From IMG/VR virus record IMGVR_UViG_3300025108_000349, positions 1 to 25,267 of that record: a stretch of DNA of 25,267 nucleotides. One strand, given 5' to 3'. The notes beneath the pieces were generated by a model. The model had not been told where the DNA came from, made no database searches, and worked only from the letters and a program-made list of their open reading frames with translations. Below, one piece after another: positions 6,381-13,192 of the stretch. The number at the start of each line of letters is the position of its first letter. Position 1 is the first letter of the stretch. The position numbers and the translations under genes were made by a program. This DNA comes from a virus.

Positions 6381-7225
6381 CAACCAACAGAGCCGTAACT
6401 CATCAAACCAGCTACATCTCCACTAGTGTTGTAGTACTTACCAATAGCGTCAGCTGTTTTGTCAGAGCCATAAATAAATTTAGAAGTCTGAGGATCTCCG
6501 TAGTCGTAAGCTTGCTTGTACTTGGCATTTAGTAGTCGATCGCCAGCCGCATCAAGTCTTCCTTGATCCATTTGAACGACGCCTTCTCCTCTCGCGATAT
6601 TTCCGTAACCACCGACTTGAGACGCCAAATTGTACTGGTTGTTATTTAAAATGTTCCCTACTCTTGTAGAAAGTCTGTTGTACTCTTGATCAATTTCTGG
6701 TCTGTTAGCAAGTTGACTCAAGCCACGATCTTCTACACGTGCGATGGTGTCTGAAAAAGCGTCATAGTACTTATTGAGTGCTTCCTCTCCAGTCAGTCCT
6801 GTAAGACCTGGATATACGTCAGCTGCATAAGATGCAACTTTGTCTTCTGTTTCATCCGTTAACTTATTGAGAGTATCAGTAGACTTTTTGACGTAGTCAG
6901 AAATCGCATCAACTCCTGTTTTTGAGGATGAACCGCCAAATAGGGTTTTTATGTCGGCACCGAGACCGCCGACGTTAGCGGCCAAAACATCTAGAAAACT
7001 GTTATTTCCCGCACCAGGCGTAAAATTTGCTCCACTTAAATCAAACTGAGATCCATCTGCAATACCAATGGTGGTTCCTTCAGGGAAGGAATAAGTACCC
7101 CCAGGATCGAACGCACCCTCATAAGGCGTGTACTGCGGGCCATTATCTCCGAAAACGTTTTCGTAAGTAAAGCCAGGTTCGGGTATATAACCACCTGTAC
7201 CAAAATTAAAGACTGGGTTGCTCAT
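6380..7225 (-). CDS. Putative virion protein, Gly-rich N-terminus, 281 aa
   Basis: The N-terminal 26 residues contain FGTGGYIPEPGFTYENVFG, identical to a segment of the neighbouring 144-aa protein and encoded by a 58-bp perfect repeat. Residues to about 80 are Gly/Pro-rich and disorder-like. Then comes a mainly helical part with FLDVLAANVGGLGADIKTLFGG and a long polar helix region (DYVKKSTDTLNKLTDETEDK, SRVEDRGLSQLANRPEIDQEY). Such a mix fits internal or tail-tube-associated phage proteins. It is 5 nt from the 144-aa gene and one base from the 99-aa gene, in the same operon as the lysozyme. Function is inferred from this context only. Confidence 0.55.
   Translation of the reverse strand: MSNPVFNFGTGGYIPEPGFTYENVFGDNGPQYTPYEGAFDPGGTYSFPEGTTIGIADGSQFDLSGANFTPGAGNNSFLDVLAANVGGLGADIKTLFGGSSSKTGVDAISDYVKKSTDTLNKLTDETEDKVASYAADVYPGLTGLTGEEALNKYYDAFSDTIARVEDRGLSQLANRPEIDQEYNRLSTRVGNILNNNQYNLASQVGGYGNIARGEGVVQMDQGRLDAAGDRLLNAKYKQAYDYGDPQTSKFIYGSDKTADAIGKYYNTSGDVAGLMSYGSVG
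7149..7206. repeat. 58-bp direct repeat, copy 1
   Basis: Identical over 58 bp to 7466-7523, by direct reading. It lies in frame inside the 281-aa gene and encodes FGTGGYIPEPGFTYENVFG there. Confidence 0.9.
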
Positions 7226-7230
7226 AGCTA

Positions 7231-7665
7231 TTAAATTACAGATCTAGGTTCTTTAAATGAGTCTATAGCATTTGCTAACAAAGAATTCATTCTCTGTTGA
7301 GTGTTGCCGACATAAGAAGAACGTGGTCCCCCAAAGCTACGAGAAACTTCTGAACCCGCATAGGGATCAGCAGGCAAAGATCCTCCACCAAAAAGATCTC
7401 CCACAGATCCAATTAAATTGTCTAAAAAGCCTCCCGACTTCTTTGCTCCGGTTCCGCCAGCACCGCCGAAAACGTTTTCGTAAGTAAAGCCAGGTTCGGG
7501 TATATAACCACCTGTACCAAAATCAACGCCATAGTCAGCAAATTCAGGTACAGGAAAACTGCCTGTACCAAAACCACCGAAATCATTTGTAGGAAAACTA
7601 CCTGTACCAAAGTCAACACCTAAGCCTCCTGTGTCGACAAGACCATCAAAGTTAAAAGAGTCCAT
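7231..7665 (-). CDS. Gly-rich putative virion protein with internal repeats, 144 aa
   Basis: The N-terminus is built of a repeated unit: VDFGTGSFP, GGFGTGSFP and VDFGTGGYIP. The last unit continues into the 19-residue segment shared exactly with the 281-aa neighbour (residues 49-67). After it, GGFLDNLIGSVGDLFGGGS parallels the FLDVL...LFGGSSS part of the neighbour, so the two genes look like tandem paralogues, this one shorter. The C-terminus is polar and Ser/Asn-rich. Low-complexity Gly-rich stretches fit a surface or tail component, but no activity can be named. It is 29 nt downstream of the lysozyme gene on the same strand. Confidence 0.55.
   Translation of the reverse strand: MDSFNFDGLVDTGGLGVDFGTGSFPTNDFGGFGTGSFPVPEFADYGVDFGTGGYIPEPGFTYENVFGGAGGTGAKKSGGFLDNLIGSVGDLFGGGSLPADPYAGSEVSRSFGGPRSSYVGNTQQRMNSLLANAIDSFKEPRSVI
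7466..7523. repeat. 58-bp direct repeat, copy 2
   Basis: Second copy of the repeat at 7149-7206; starts 317 bp after the first. It lies in frame inside the 144-aa gene and encodes the same 19 residues. Perfect identity suggests a recent duplication or ongoing gene conversion. Confidence 0.9.
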
Positions 7666-7694
7666 GATTGCTCTACTTATCCCACAAGTTTAAA

Positions 7695-8483
7695 TCAGAT
7701 TATGGACTTAGGTGTAGCAAAACTGGACATAGCTTTTTGTACGAGGAGAGCTGCTGCCTGTTTTGAAGCGTTAGCTTGATTAATTAAACGATTGTTTTCC
7801 TCTTCTAATTTTTTCTTCTGTTCTTGTTTATTTTTTGCTTCTTGTAGAAAAAGATCAAAAAGTTTATCTTCATAAGAGAAATCCGCTTTTTCATTCTGAT
7901 CAACACTAGTTTCAGTAACGGAACTAGTAGGATCAGACATAAAATCCCTTCGTATATCGGGTTGTTGAGCTGAAGTTGACTGTGATCGAAAGGGTTGAGT
8001 ACTGGTTTCTTCCGAAGCAACTGGTCCAGAAAAAGTAGACGCAAACTTAATCAACACATTAGAGGGTTTAGCCGTTTGATTTGGGTAATAACTAACTTCG
8101 TTTTTAGTTGGTAGGGATGCCCATTCCGGTGAAAGCTTTGAAAGGTTTTCTCTGTCAATAGGAGCTGTATCGGGATCTACACCTCGTGCTCTAATAAGAT
8201 CTAAGGCAGCTATATCTTGAGCTTCAGGCCCAAAGTTAGGGAGTCCAAGAGAACGTTGTACTCCATCCCAAGTACTAGGCATAAATTGATAAGCACCTGC
8301 TGCAGCGCTGCTGTGTCCACCGGAATTAACAACTTTTCTTGGGTGACCAGAAAGGTCATTTATTTTTTGATAGCCAAAAGTTACGTCGTAAGTAGGAGCA
8401 CCTTTGCTTTCATCCCATGTGCCTTCCGCATAAGAAATCGTGTTAAGCCACTTACGTGCGTTAGGGCTGATAAGTTCAGTCAT
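7695..8483 (-). CDS. GH104-type lysozyme (lambda R-like) with C-terminal extension, 262 aa
   Basis: Residues about 8-145 resemble the phage lambda R transglycosylase family: WLNTISYAEGT with the catalytic Glu at residue 20, SYA-EGTW, YDVTFGYQ, LSGHPRKVV, SAAAGAYQFMPSTWDGVQ and EWASLP. Lambda R is about 158 residues; here a polar extension of roughly 110 residues ends in a coiled coil (LFLQEAKNKQEQKKKLEEEN). This length fits a virion-associated wall hydrolase as well as a lysis enzyme. ATG 8483 is preferred to the upstream TTG-like frame start because it overlaps the previous stop naturally (ATGACTGA). It would cleave the glycan strand of peptidoglycan. Fold strongly supported; time of action is not. 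Confidence 0.8.
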   Translation of the reverse strand: MTELISPNARKWLNTISYAEGTWDESKGAPTYDVTFGYQKINDLSGHPRKVVNSGGHSSAAAGAYQFMPSTWDGVQRSLGLPNFGPEAQDIAALDLIRARGVDPDTAPIDRENLSKLSPEWASLPTKNEVSYYPNQTAKPSNVLIKFASTFSGPVASEETSTQPFRSQSTSAQQPDIRRDFMSDPTSSVTETSVDQNEKADFSYEDKLFDLFLQEAKNKQEQKKKLEEENNRLINQANASKQAAALLVQKAMSSFATPKSII

Positions 8484-8712
8484 CTTCTTCAGCAAATATA
8501 TCTACATTAGTATCTACATTTAAACCAAGGTCATCGATAACAGTTTTATAAGCGCGTTCGCGACAGACAAACCTAAGAATTGTCTTCCAGAGGTACTTGT
8601 TTTTGGCGTCTCCTCGTAAAACACTAGCCTTGTTCTTTAGTCGAGTGAGAGTAAAGTCATCTTCCATTGTCAGACTAATGACAATGCTTTCGCCAGGATC
8701 TTCTCTCATCAT
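8476..8712 (-). CDS. Acidic unknown protein, 78 aa
   Basis: The frame has a TTG start at 8727, but ATG 8712 within MMREDPGESIVISLTMEDD is likelier. The protein is acidic at both ends and has a basic helical middle (TRLKNKASVLRGDAKNKYLW, then LRFVCRERAYKTVIDDLG). Its end overlaps the lysozyme start by 8 nt, so translation is probably coupled. No family is recognised. Its fixed place between the conserved 82-aa protein and the lysozyme suggests a virion or lysis-related job, which I infer from context only. Confidence 0.5.
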   Translation of the reverse strand: MMREDPGESIVISLTMEDDFTLTRLKNKASVLRGDAKNKYLWKTILRFVCRERAYKTVIDDLGLNVDTNVDIFAEEDD

Positions 8713-8768
8713 CTCTGGTTCGTTCAACTAAAACCACTCTAGTTCAAATTAAAAGACAAAAGCAAAGC

Positions 8769-9017
8769 TCACCAAGCTTTACAAGACCAATAACGTGCTT
8801 TTAATTTGCTTCCAGGGTTTTCACAGTTATGACGTGCTCTAAAACTTTTTCTGTTAGCTGGTATGTGTTTTTTGATCTTCATGTTTGGGTCACCAAACCT
8901 GACTAGACGCACTGTGTCTCCTTCTTTTGCGGCTACTGCAAACTTCTTACCTCCGTCTGAGTCTCTACGTGGCTTGTTGTACCCAGAGAACTTTTCTCCT
9001 GCGATGCGTATAGCCAC
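8769..9017 (-). CDS. Conserved small marine-phage protein, 82 aa
   Basis: The start is GTG 9017; an in-frame TGA lies 7 codons upstream and no ATG is available. The C-terminal half, KIKKHIPANRKSFRARHNC then ARYWSCKAW, with H63, C65 and C79, is a pattern I associate with short conserved proteins of unknown function in marine phages, possibly binding a metal. The protein is strongly basic. It is the first gene of the leftward lysozyme operon and starts just left of the divergent region shared with island 2. The family match rests on memory of the motif, not on a search, and no function is known. Confidence 0.65.
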   Translation of the reverse strand: MAIRIAGEKFSGYNKPRRDSDGGKKFAVAAKEGDTVRLVRFGDPNMKIKKHIPANRKSFRARHNCENPGSKLKARYWSCKAW

Positions 9018-9151
9018 GGGTTCTTCGTCTACGTCTCAACATTTTACTGTAGAAAAAAGTAAAAAGACTGTGAAAACGGTGATCATGTAGTTGCTTTATA
9101 CAGATCTCTGCTAACCTTCTATCGTTAACTACACTGTCAACCTCACCTTTA
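9018..9151. promoter_or_regulatory. Divergent control region between the 82-aa gene and the Dps island
   Basis: Leftward and rightward genes start on either side, so both promoters should be here. A 7-bp inverted repeat, TGTAGTT (9086-9092) and AACTACA (9127-9133), encloses a central CAGATCTCTG near-palindrome. A TTGACA-like -35 exists on the minus strand at 9135-9140 but has no fitting -10; a TATACA box on the plus strand is near 9098-9103 without a good -35. The HTH protein encoded next door is the natural candidate to bind here. Confidence 0.4.
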
Positions 9152-9406
9152 ATGGAACCTACACAATTCCTGACTATTGCTGAAACCGCAAAGCTCTTGA
9201 ACTGCTCCGCTGGTTTTGTGCGTAAGCGGATTGCCCTTACAGAAGCTAATCAGAGCGGCGGATGGCCTAAGGAGATCTTTGTAAATTTGCAACCCAATGG
9301 AGCTAAGTCTTTGTATCGAGTAAATCAAGATGCGTTGGAATCTTACCTAAACGCACAACCAGAAGAGGCTAAAGTAGAAGAAACTCAGGTTTGTTCCGTA
9401 ATTTAG
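9152..9406 (+). CDS. Excisionase-family helix-turn-helix regulator, 84 aa
   Basis: Residues 5-30 (FLTIAETAKLLNCSAGFVRKRI) match the HTH_17/excisionase type of small DNA-binding protein. The following stretch, GGWPKEIFVNLQPNGAKSLYRV with a Trp and Pro, fits the wing and the DALESYLNAQ helix that usually ends this domain. The tail is acidic and polar. It starts the two-gene rightward island 2, five bases before the Dps-like gene, so both are probably on one transcript and the regulator may control itself, its partner or the late genes. No integrase or recombinase is nearby. The DNA-binding fold is well supported; the target is unknown. Confidence 0.65.
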   Translation: MEPTQFLTIAETAKLLNCSAGFVRKRIALTEANQSGGWPKEIFVNLQPNGAKSLYRVNQDALESYLNAQPEEAKVEETQVCSVI

Positions 9407-9411
9407 ATCTA

Positions 9412-9951
9412 ATGAACTCTTCTAGTATCACTGAAATTTTTCAGAACGCTTCTGAGGTTCCGAAGCAAGAAGTAATGCTAGAAGAAGTCATTACCACGAA
9501 GGAGGCCAGTGCTGATAATTTGGTTTATCAGATGGTCTCTTTCGGTTCTTACCTCTATCAACTCAATACTCAGGCGCACTTGCTGCACCTAAACCTAGAG
9601 GCTCCCTACTTTTTGGCGGTACACAAGTTCTTAAAAAAACAGTACAACCAGCACATTGAAGACTTTGACACTGTTTCAGAACAGGTACGAAGCATGGATT
9701 ACCGCATGCCTATGTGTCAGTGCGGACTTATGGATGCTTACAAAAAGTTTCCTCTTGTAAAAACTTATGAGGCTAGGGAAAGCCTGATTGTGTATACAAA
9801 AAATCTTGAAAATGGGGGTTTCTTAGCTAAAGACTTAGTTGAAACTGCGAGAAATGTGGGGGCACCTGACATTGAAAATGAAGCCGCAAACATCTGCGGC
9901 CATCTGTTTAAAGGTTCGTGGATGCTTAAATCAACTTTGAGAGACTGCTAA
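9412..9951 (+). CDS. dps-like: Dps/ferritin-like iron-binding protein, 179 aa
   Basis: ATG 9412 is preferred over TTG 9391, which lies inside the previous gene. After a polar N-terminal tail of about 36 residues, a four-helix Dps pattern follows. Ligand positions and spacing equal those of Dps ferroxidase sites: H59 (in LHLN), H71 (12 later), D86 (15 later) and E90 (4 later), as in E. coli H51, H63, D78, E82. The fifth ligand, Asp67 in E. coli, is Lys75 here. The end, NVGAPDIENEAANICGHL to WMLKSTL, matches the final Dps helix. Dps proteins oxidise and store iron with hydrogen peroxide and shield DNA. Here that may protect phage DNA or a light-stressed host; that is inferred. Several Cys (102, 104, 162, 179) are unusual. 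Confidence 0.75.
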   Translation: MNSSSITEIFQNASEVPKQEVMLEEVITTKEASADNLVYQMVSFGSYLYQLNTQAHLLHLNLEAPYFLAVHKFLKKQYNQHIEDFDTVSEQVRSMDYRMPMCQCGLMDAYKKFPLVKTYEARESLIVYTKNLENGGFLAKDLVETARNVGAPDIENEAANICGHLFKGSWMLKSTLRDC

Positions 9952-10466
9952 ACAGCTACCCAGGTCGTTCCGTCAGAGGCGTATAGCGTACCCGTCCCGG
10001 TATCAAAAGCTAAACTTCCAGCTACTCCTACAGAGGGTAGGGTTCCTGTAAAAGTAGTGGCTACCTTGCCAGTACACTCCAAAGCTACATTAGCTGTAGT
10101 AGCTGTAGTAGCTGTAGTAGCTGTAGTCGCGGTGTTCGCTAGCCCAGCTATGTCCGCAAAACCAGCTCCTACTTTTTGCCAAGCAGATCCGGTCCAGACT
10201 TGTAGATAAAAACTGCCTGTGCTGAGTGTCCACAACTCACCTACAGAATTACCTGCAGAACCTGCTGGAGCTGAGTTAGGGGCTGTAGTCGCATAATGGC
10301 TACCTCCAATCTTTCTAATTGCACCAGCAGAGTCTTTGAAATAAAGTCCTGGGTCAGCCCCACCGAAGCTAAGGGCTGGTTCTCCAGCTTGAACTGTTAC
10401 TGTGTTTGGTCTATCTGAAGAGTTACCTGTTCGCTTGAGAAGCAGGATTACAGGAGTAGAAGCCAT
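9948..10466 (-). CDS. Fibre-associated protein with Thr-Thr-Ala repeat, 172 aa
   Basis: The N-terminus (LLLKRTGNSSDRPNTVTVQAGEPALSFGG to GLYFKDSAGAIRKIGG) is a module I know from phage fibre and baseplate-associated proteins, in which a value is repeated as 'display' units. A Thr/Ala linker (TTA repeated four times, encoded at 10092-10127) links it to units GELWTLSTGSFYLQVWTGSAW and GSLAFDTGTGTLYASDGTTW, which resemble the units of the 296-aa fibre at 1863-2753. Its stop shares four bases with the stop of the Dps-like gene on the other strand (CTAA). Probably a virion surface protein; the exact structure is inferred. Confidence 0.65.
   Translation of the reverse strand: MASTPVILLLKRTGNSSDRPNTVTVQAGEPALSFGGADPGLYFKDSAGAIRKIGGSHYATTAPNSAPAGSAGNSVGELWTLSTGSFYLQVWTGSAWQKVGAGFADIAGLANTATTATTATTATTANVALECTGKVATTFTGTLPSVGVAGSLAFDTGTGTLYASDGTTWVAV
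10092..10127. repeat. Four perfect copies of a 9-bp unit (AGCTGTAGT)
   Basis: Four contiguous perfect 9-bp copies, in frame in the 172-aa gene, encode (TTA)4. Because the unit is a multiple of three, copy-number change would lengthen or shorten the linker without breaking the frame. Confidence 0.9.
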
Positions 10467-10467
10467 A

Positions 10468-12030
10468 TTAGTAAGTACCTCCGTTTGTTATTGAGGGGAA
10501 GGACGGATATGGAGTCAAACCGCCATTCACGTAAGAACCGCCATCGTAGATGAGACTAGCGCCACTAACCAAAACACCATTGAAGTATTGACCTCCATCG
10601 ATCCTTGGTGTTGTCTCTGGGTCAGGAGGGAGAAAAGGGTTGTACTGATCAATGTCAAACATCTCAAACCCACTAGGGTTTAGCGGGTTTGTAACACCTG
10701 AGTTAAGTGTGTCAAAGTTTAAAACTTTTGTGACAGTGGGATTCATGTCGGGATACAACATGTGTACTGGTGTCGTGTTTCTAGAAGGAGAGAATTTTTC
10801 CCACCAGGAAAGCCTTTTCTCCCGGCACTTGAAACTTGTCTGTTTTTCCATATTTGTGTAGAACTGATTTAAATAAGCACCATCCATAGGTTCGTCTGAA
10901 GGTTGATTTAGCCACGTTGGTTCAATAACGTCTTTGCCAAATTTGTTTTGTAAATCCCAAAAACTTGCATAAATATGCTTACACCACCTAGGTCGCCAGT
11001 AAATAAGATTAGGGTCTGAATATACTTTTTCATTGTCTCTATACTCAGCTATCTCAAGTAATTTTTGAATGTAGATAAAACCAAAATCTCTTGTGTAGCC
11101 GGTGTAATCACGAGTATCTACTTCACGTGATTGACCTTCTTTAGTAAAGTCTGCTCCCACGTCGTAAACACCTGGTTTTAAGTCTTGAACTCTTGTATAG
11201 GGGTACTGTCTTTTTGTATTGTATTTATAAAGATTAAACTCTTCACGACCTAAATAGTCAGGGCAGTTGCAGCCAAAACGCATCTCAGTAGAAAAGTAAT
11301 CTCCTGGTGTAGGTAGATCAGCAGGAGCTTTAAGAGTACTGTTATCTACTACTTTCCAACTATTATCTGTGTCAAGGGATATAAAAATTGTGTTGAATAT
11401 AGGAGCAAAATTAGGGACCAGTGCATTCGGTCCGTTACCCACACCGATTACAACGTAACTGTTGTAAGTAGCTTTCTCTGTGCCGTCAGGATTAAATCGA
11501 TCAGATAAAACTTCTCCTGTAAAGAAAGAAATTGGAGCACCGAAGTTACTAGAAAGTTCTATGGCATAAACATTCTCTGTGGAAGTAGGGATAATTGATT
11601 TAATCGAAAACCCAAAGTCGAGAAAGTTAAATGAGTCTCTTGGTCTAATAACTACCATCCGCATAGCCATGTCCTGACTCATGCTTGGGTACATATAACA
11701 AATCCCTGGTAGAGCGGCCCCTACACCAGCTTCACCAGAAATAAAATAGCGAAACGAATAATTTAAACCTACATACGCCTGGTTGGCGTACATATACAAC
11801 TCATAGCCACGCCTCCATCGTGTCCACATGGATGCGTACTGGTAGTCATACAGAACACTAAAGTCTTTCAAGTTGAAGTTAGGTCTAAACTTCTCCTTGA
11901 TAGGTATTATTTTATTTAATTGATTTGTAGTACTAGCGCCTCTAACTCCGCCGAAACTAAAGTCAGATTGAGGACTTTTTTCGTTTGGGCTTTTAAAACC
12001 AAAGTTATCTGACCCTTTCCTCCTGGCCAT
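10468..12030 (-). CDS. Large structural protein with SWIM-type zinc motif, 520 aa
   Basis: The protein is 520 residues with many aromatic residues in the first 130 (FSVLYDYQYASMWTRWRRGY and YFISGEAGVG). A SWIM-like set of ligands occurs: C254-x-C256 in FGCNCPDYLGRE and C350-x-H352 in WCKHIYASFW. The 93-residue gap between them is much longer than usual. The C-terminus carries Gly/Tyr-rich repeats (DGGQYFNG, DGGSYVNG). It follows the 185-aa gene after 3 nt and precedes the 172-aa fibre protein after 1 nt, which places it in the tail or fibre part of the late operon. SWIM domains usually bind DNA or proteins; this role in a virion protein is unclear. I am sure of the motif pattern, not of its use. 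Confidence 0.6.
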   Translation of the reverse strand: MARRKGSDNFGFKSPNEKSPQSDFSFGGVRGASTTNQLNKIIPIKEKFRPNFNLKDFSVLYDYQYASMWTRWRRGYELYMYANQAYVGLNYSFRYFISGEAGVGAALPGICYMYPSMSQDMAMRMVVIRPRDSFNFLDFGFSIKSIIPTSTENVYAIELSSNFGAPISFFTGEVLSDRFNPDGTEKATYNSYVVIGVGNGPNALVPNFAPIFNTIFISLDTDNSWKVVDNSTLKAPADLPTPGDYFSTEMRFGCNCPDYLGREEFNLYKYNTKRQYPYTRVQDLKPGVYDVGADFTKEGQSREVDTRDYTGYTRDFGFIYIQKLLEIAEYRDNEKVYSDPNLIYWRPRWCKHIYASFWDLQNKFGKDVIEPTWLNQPSDEPMDGAYLNQFYTNMEKQTSFKCREKRLSWWEKFSPSRNTTPVHMLYPDMNPTVTKVLNFDTLNSGVTNPLNPSGFEMFDIDQYNPFLPPDPETTPRIDGGQYFNGVLVSGASLIYDGGSYVNGGLTPYPSFPSITNGGTY

Positions 12031-12033
12031 TAC

Positions 12034-12591
12034 TTAATAGAAACCGCCCTGCGCCATGATTGTGACGCCGGAAGGACTCAATCCACCAGAAACAGCAGCG
12101 GGTCCGTTACCCAAGTAACCGATGCAGAGAATGTAACCTTTTTCCAGGTACATAGCTTCAGACTTACCTCGTTCAATCGGATAAACAAGGGTTGTGTCGC
12201 CAACCTGAGGAGTTGGTGCAACGGTTGCTGGTAGTTCAACTCGTTGAATAACGCCTTCAGTTCCTCCAGACAAACCGACCTGAAACTTACCTACGAGAAG
12301 AGACGTGGAGGTAGAAGGTGCTGCTTGGTTTGGAGCATAGACATAAACACCAAATGCAGCTGTCCTTACTCCGCCATCGTCGGGATAACCTTCAGATGAA
12401 ACAAGAAAAATATCTTCAACTAGGCCACCGTCTTCTGAGGGGATGTCTCCCACACGGACTAGTTGAATAAGATCCCCAAAGTCAGGGTTACTGGGATTAG
12501 CAACAACAGTAGTACCGTTGTTGATTCGAGCGCCCCTAAAGAAAGGACGATCAACCATAAGGGGTTGCTTGTTGGTACTAGTTGAAGCCAT
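12034..12591 (-). CDS. Putative structural protein, 185 aa
   Basis: A beta-rich, Gly- and Val-rich protein with MVDRPFFRGARINNGTTVV near the start, then IQLVRVGDIPSEDGGLVED and a C-terminus ending in VTIMAQGGFY. Repeated turn-forming segments (DDGG, SGGL) and absence of Cys except one near the end resemble decoration, fibre or tail-tube-like phage proteins, but no family is recognised. It begins 37 nt after the 177-aa gene's stop and has no clear Shine-Dalgarno sequence. Its location among head-to-tail candidates supports a structural role, which is inference. Confidence 0.55.
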   Translation of the reverse strand: MASTSTNKQPLMVDRPFFRGARINNGTTVVANPSNPDFGDLIQLVRVGDIPSEDGGLVEDIFLVSSEGYPDDGGVRTAAFGVYVYAPNQAAPSTSTSLLVGKFQVGLSGGTEGVIQRVELPATVAPTPQVGDTTLVYPIERGKSEAMYLEKGYILCIGYLGNGPAAVSGGLSPSGVTIMAQGGFY

Positions 12592-12628
12592 TGTATGTTC
12601 AGGGTGTGTTTAGGGGTCGGTTAGAAGT

Positions 12629-13162
12629 TTAAAATCCTATTACGTCACTAGCTTTACTTCCGATATTTAATCCACGGTTACGTGCGTTTTCACCAAGTTC
12701 TTGTAGCTGATCAAAGGTTGTACCAGGATAATCCTGTAAAACCCCTTTAATATCCTCCATACCAAAACCCTCCAAACCATACTTACTGTAGTCAAAGGTT
12801 TCAGGATTAAGTACAGACTCAGGTGCATCAAAGCTAGGCATCACACCTGATGTAATACCTTGAAGATACTGTTCCTTAGAAATATCTCCTCTGTTATACA
12901 AATTTGTTAGTAAACGAGAATTTCTAGATTTTTCATCCGCTTCCATACGTGCAGCTCTAGCTGCATCAGCTCTTTCGTCATTACGACGCTGTGACTCCAA
13001 AATCATATCTTGGAACCTATCAGATGCTAAACGTGTACGATTACCGCGATAAAAATCTGGGTTATCGTAACCGCGCTTGAAGTCCGCAGCCATGCGAACT
13101 CCCTGGATTAACGCGTTAAGGAATTTACCTCCTTGGTTATTATTTTCTGGGGATGAGTCCAT
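12629..13162 (-). CDS. Putative virion or assembly protein, 177 aa
   Basis: The first 60 residues are basic and polar (FKRGYDNPDFYRGNRTRL), followed by a strongly helical, charged stretch (DMILESQRRNDERADAARAA, RMEADEKSRN) likely forming a coiled coil at about residues 50-85. The C-terminal half is acidic and Gly/Tyr-containing. No enzymatic, zinc or membrane motif appears. It lies 30 nt after the 582-aa gene on the same strand, so it is probably a partner in the internal or head-neck part of the virion. I do not recognise it; the helical-core pattern is what I see, and the role is context. Confidence 0.5.
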   Translation of the reverse strand: MDSSPENNNQGGKFLNALIQGVRMAADFKRGYDNPDFYRGNRTRLASDRFQDMILESQRRNDERADAARAARMEADEKSRNSRLLTNLYNRGDISKEQYLQGITSGVMPSFDAPESVLNPETFDYSKYGLEGFGMEDIKGVLQDYPGTTFDQLQELGENARNRGLNIGSKASDVIGF

Positions 13163-13192
13163 GAAATAAACCTAGTTGTATTTAAGTTTAGC

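Noticed and set aside
9112-9140. Sigma-70 promoter on the minus strand starting from the TTGACA at 9135-9140
   Set aside because: No acceptable -10 box lies 15-19 nt away; the TATA-like sequence is too far.
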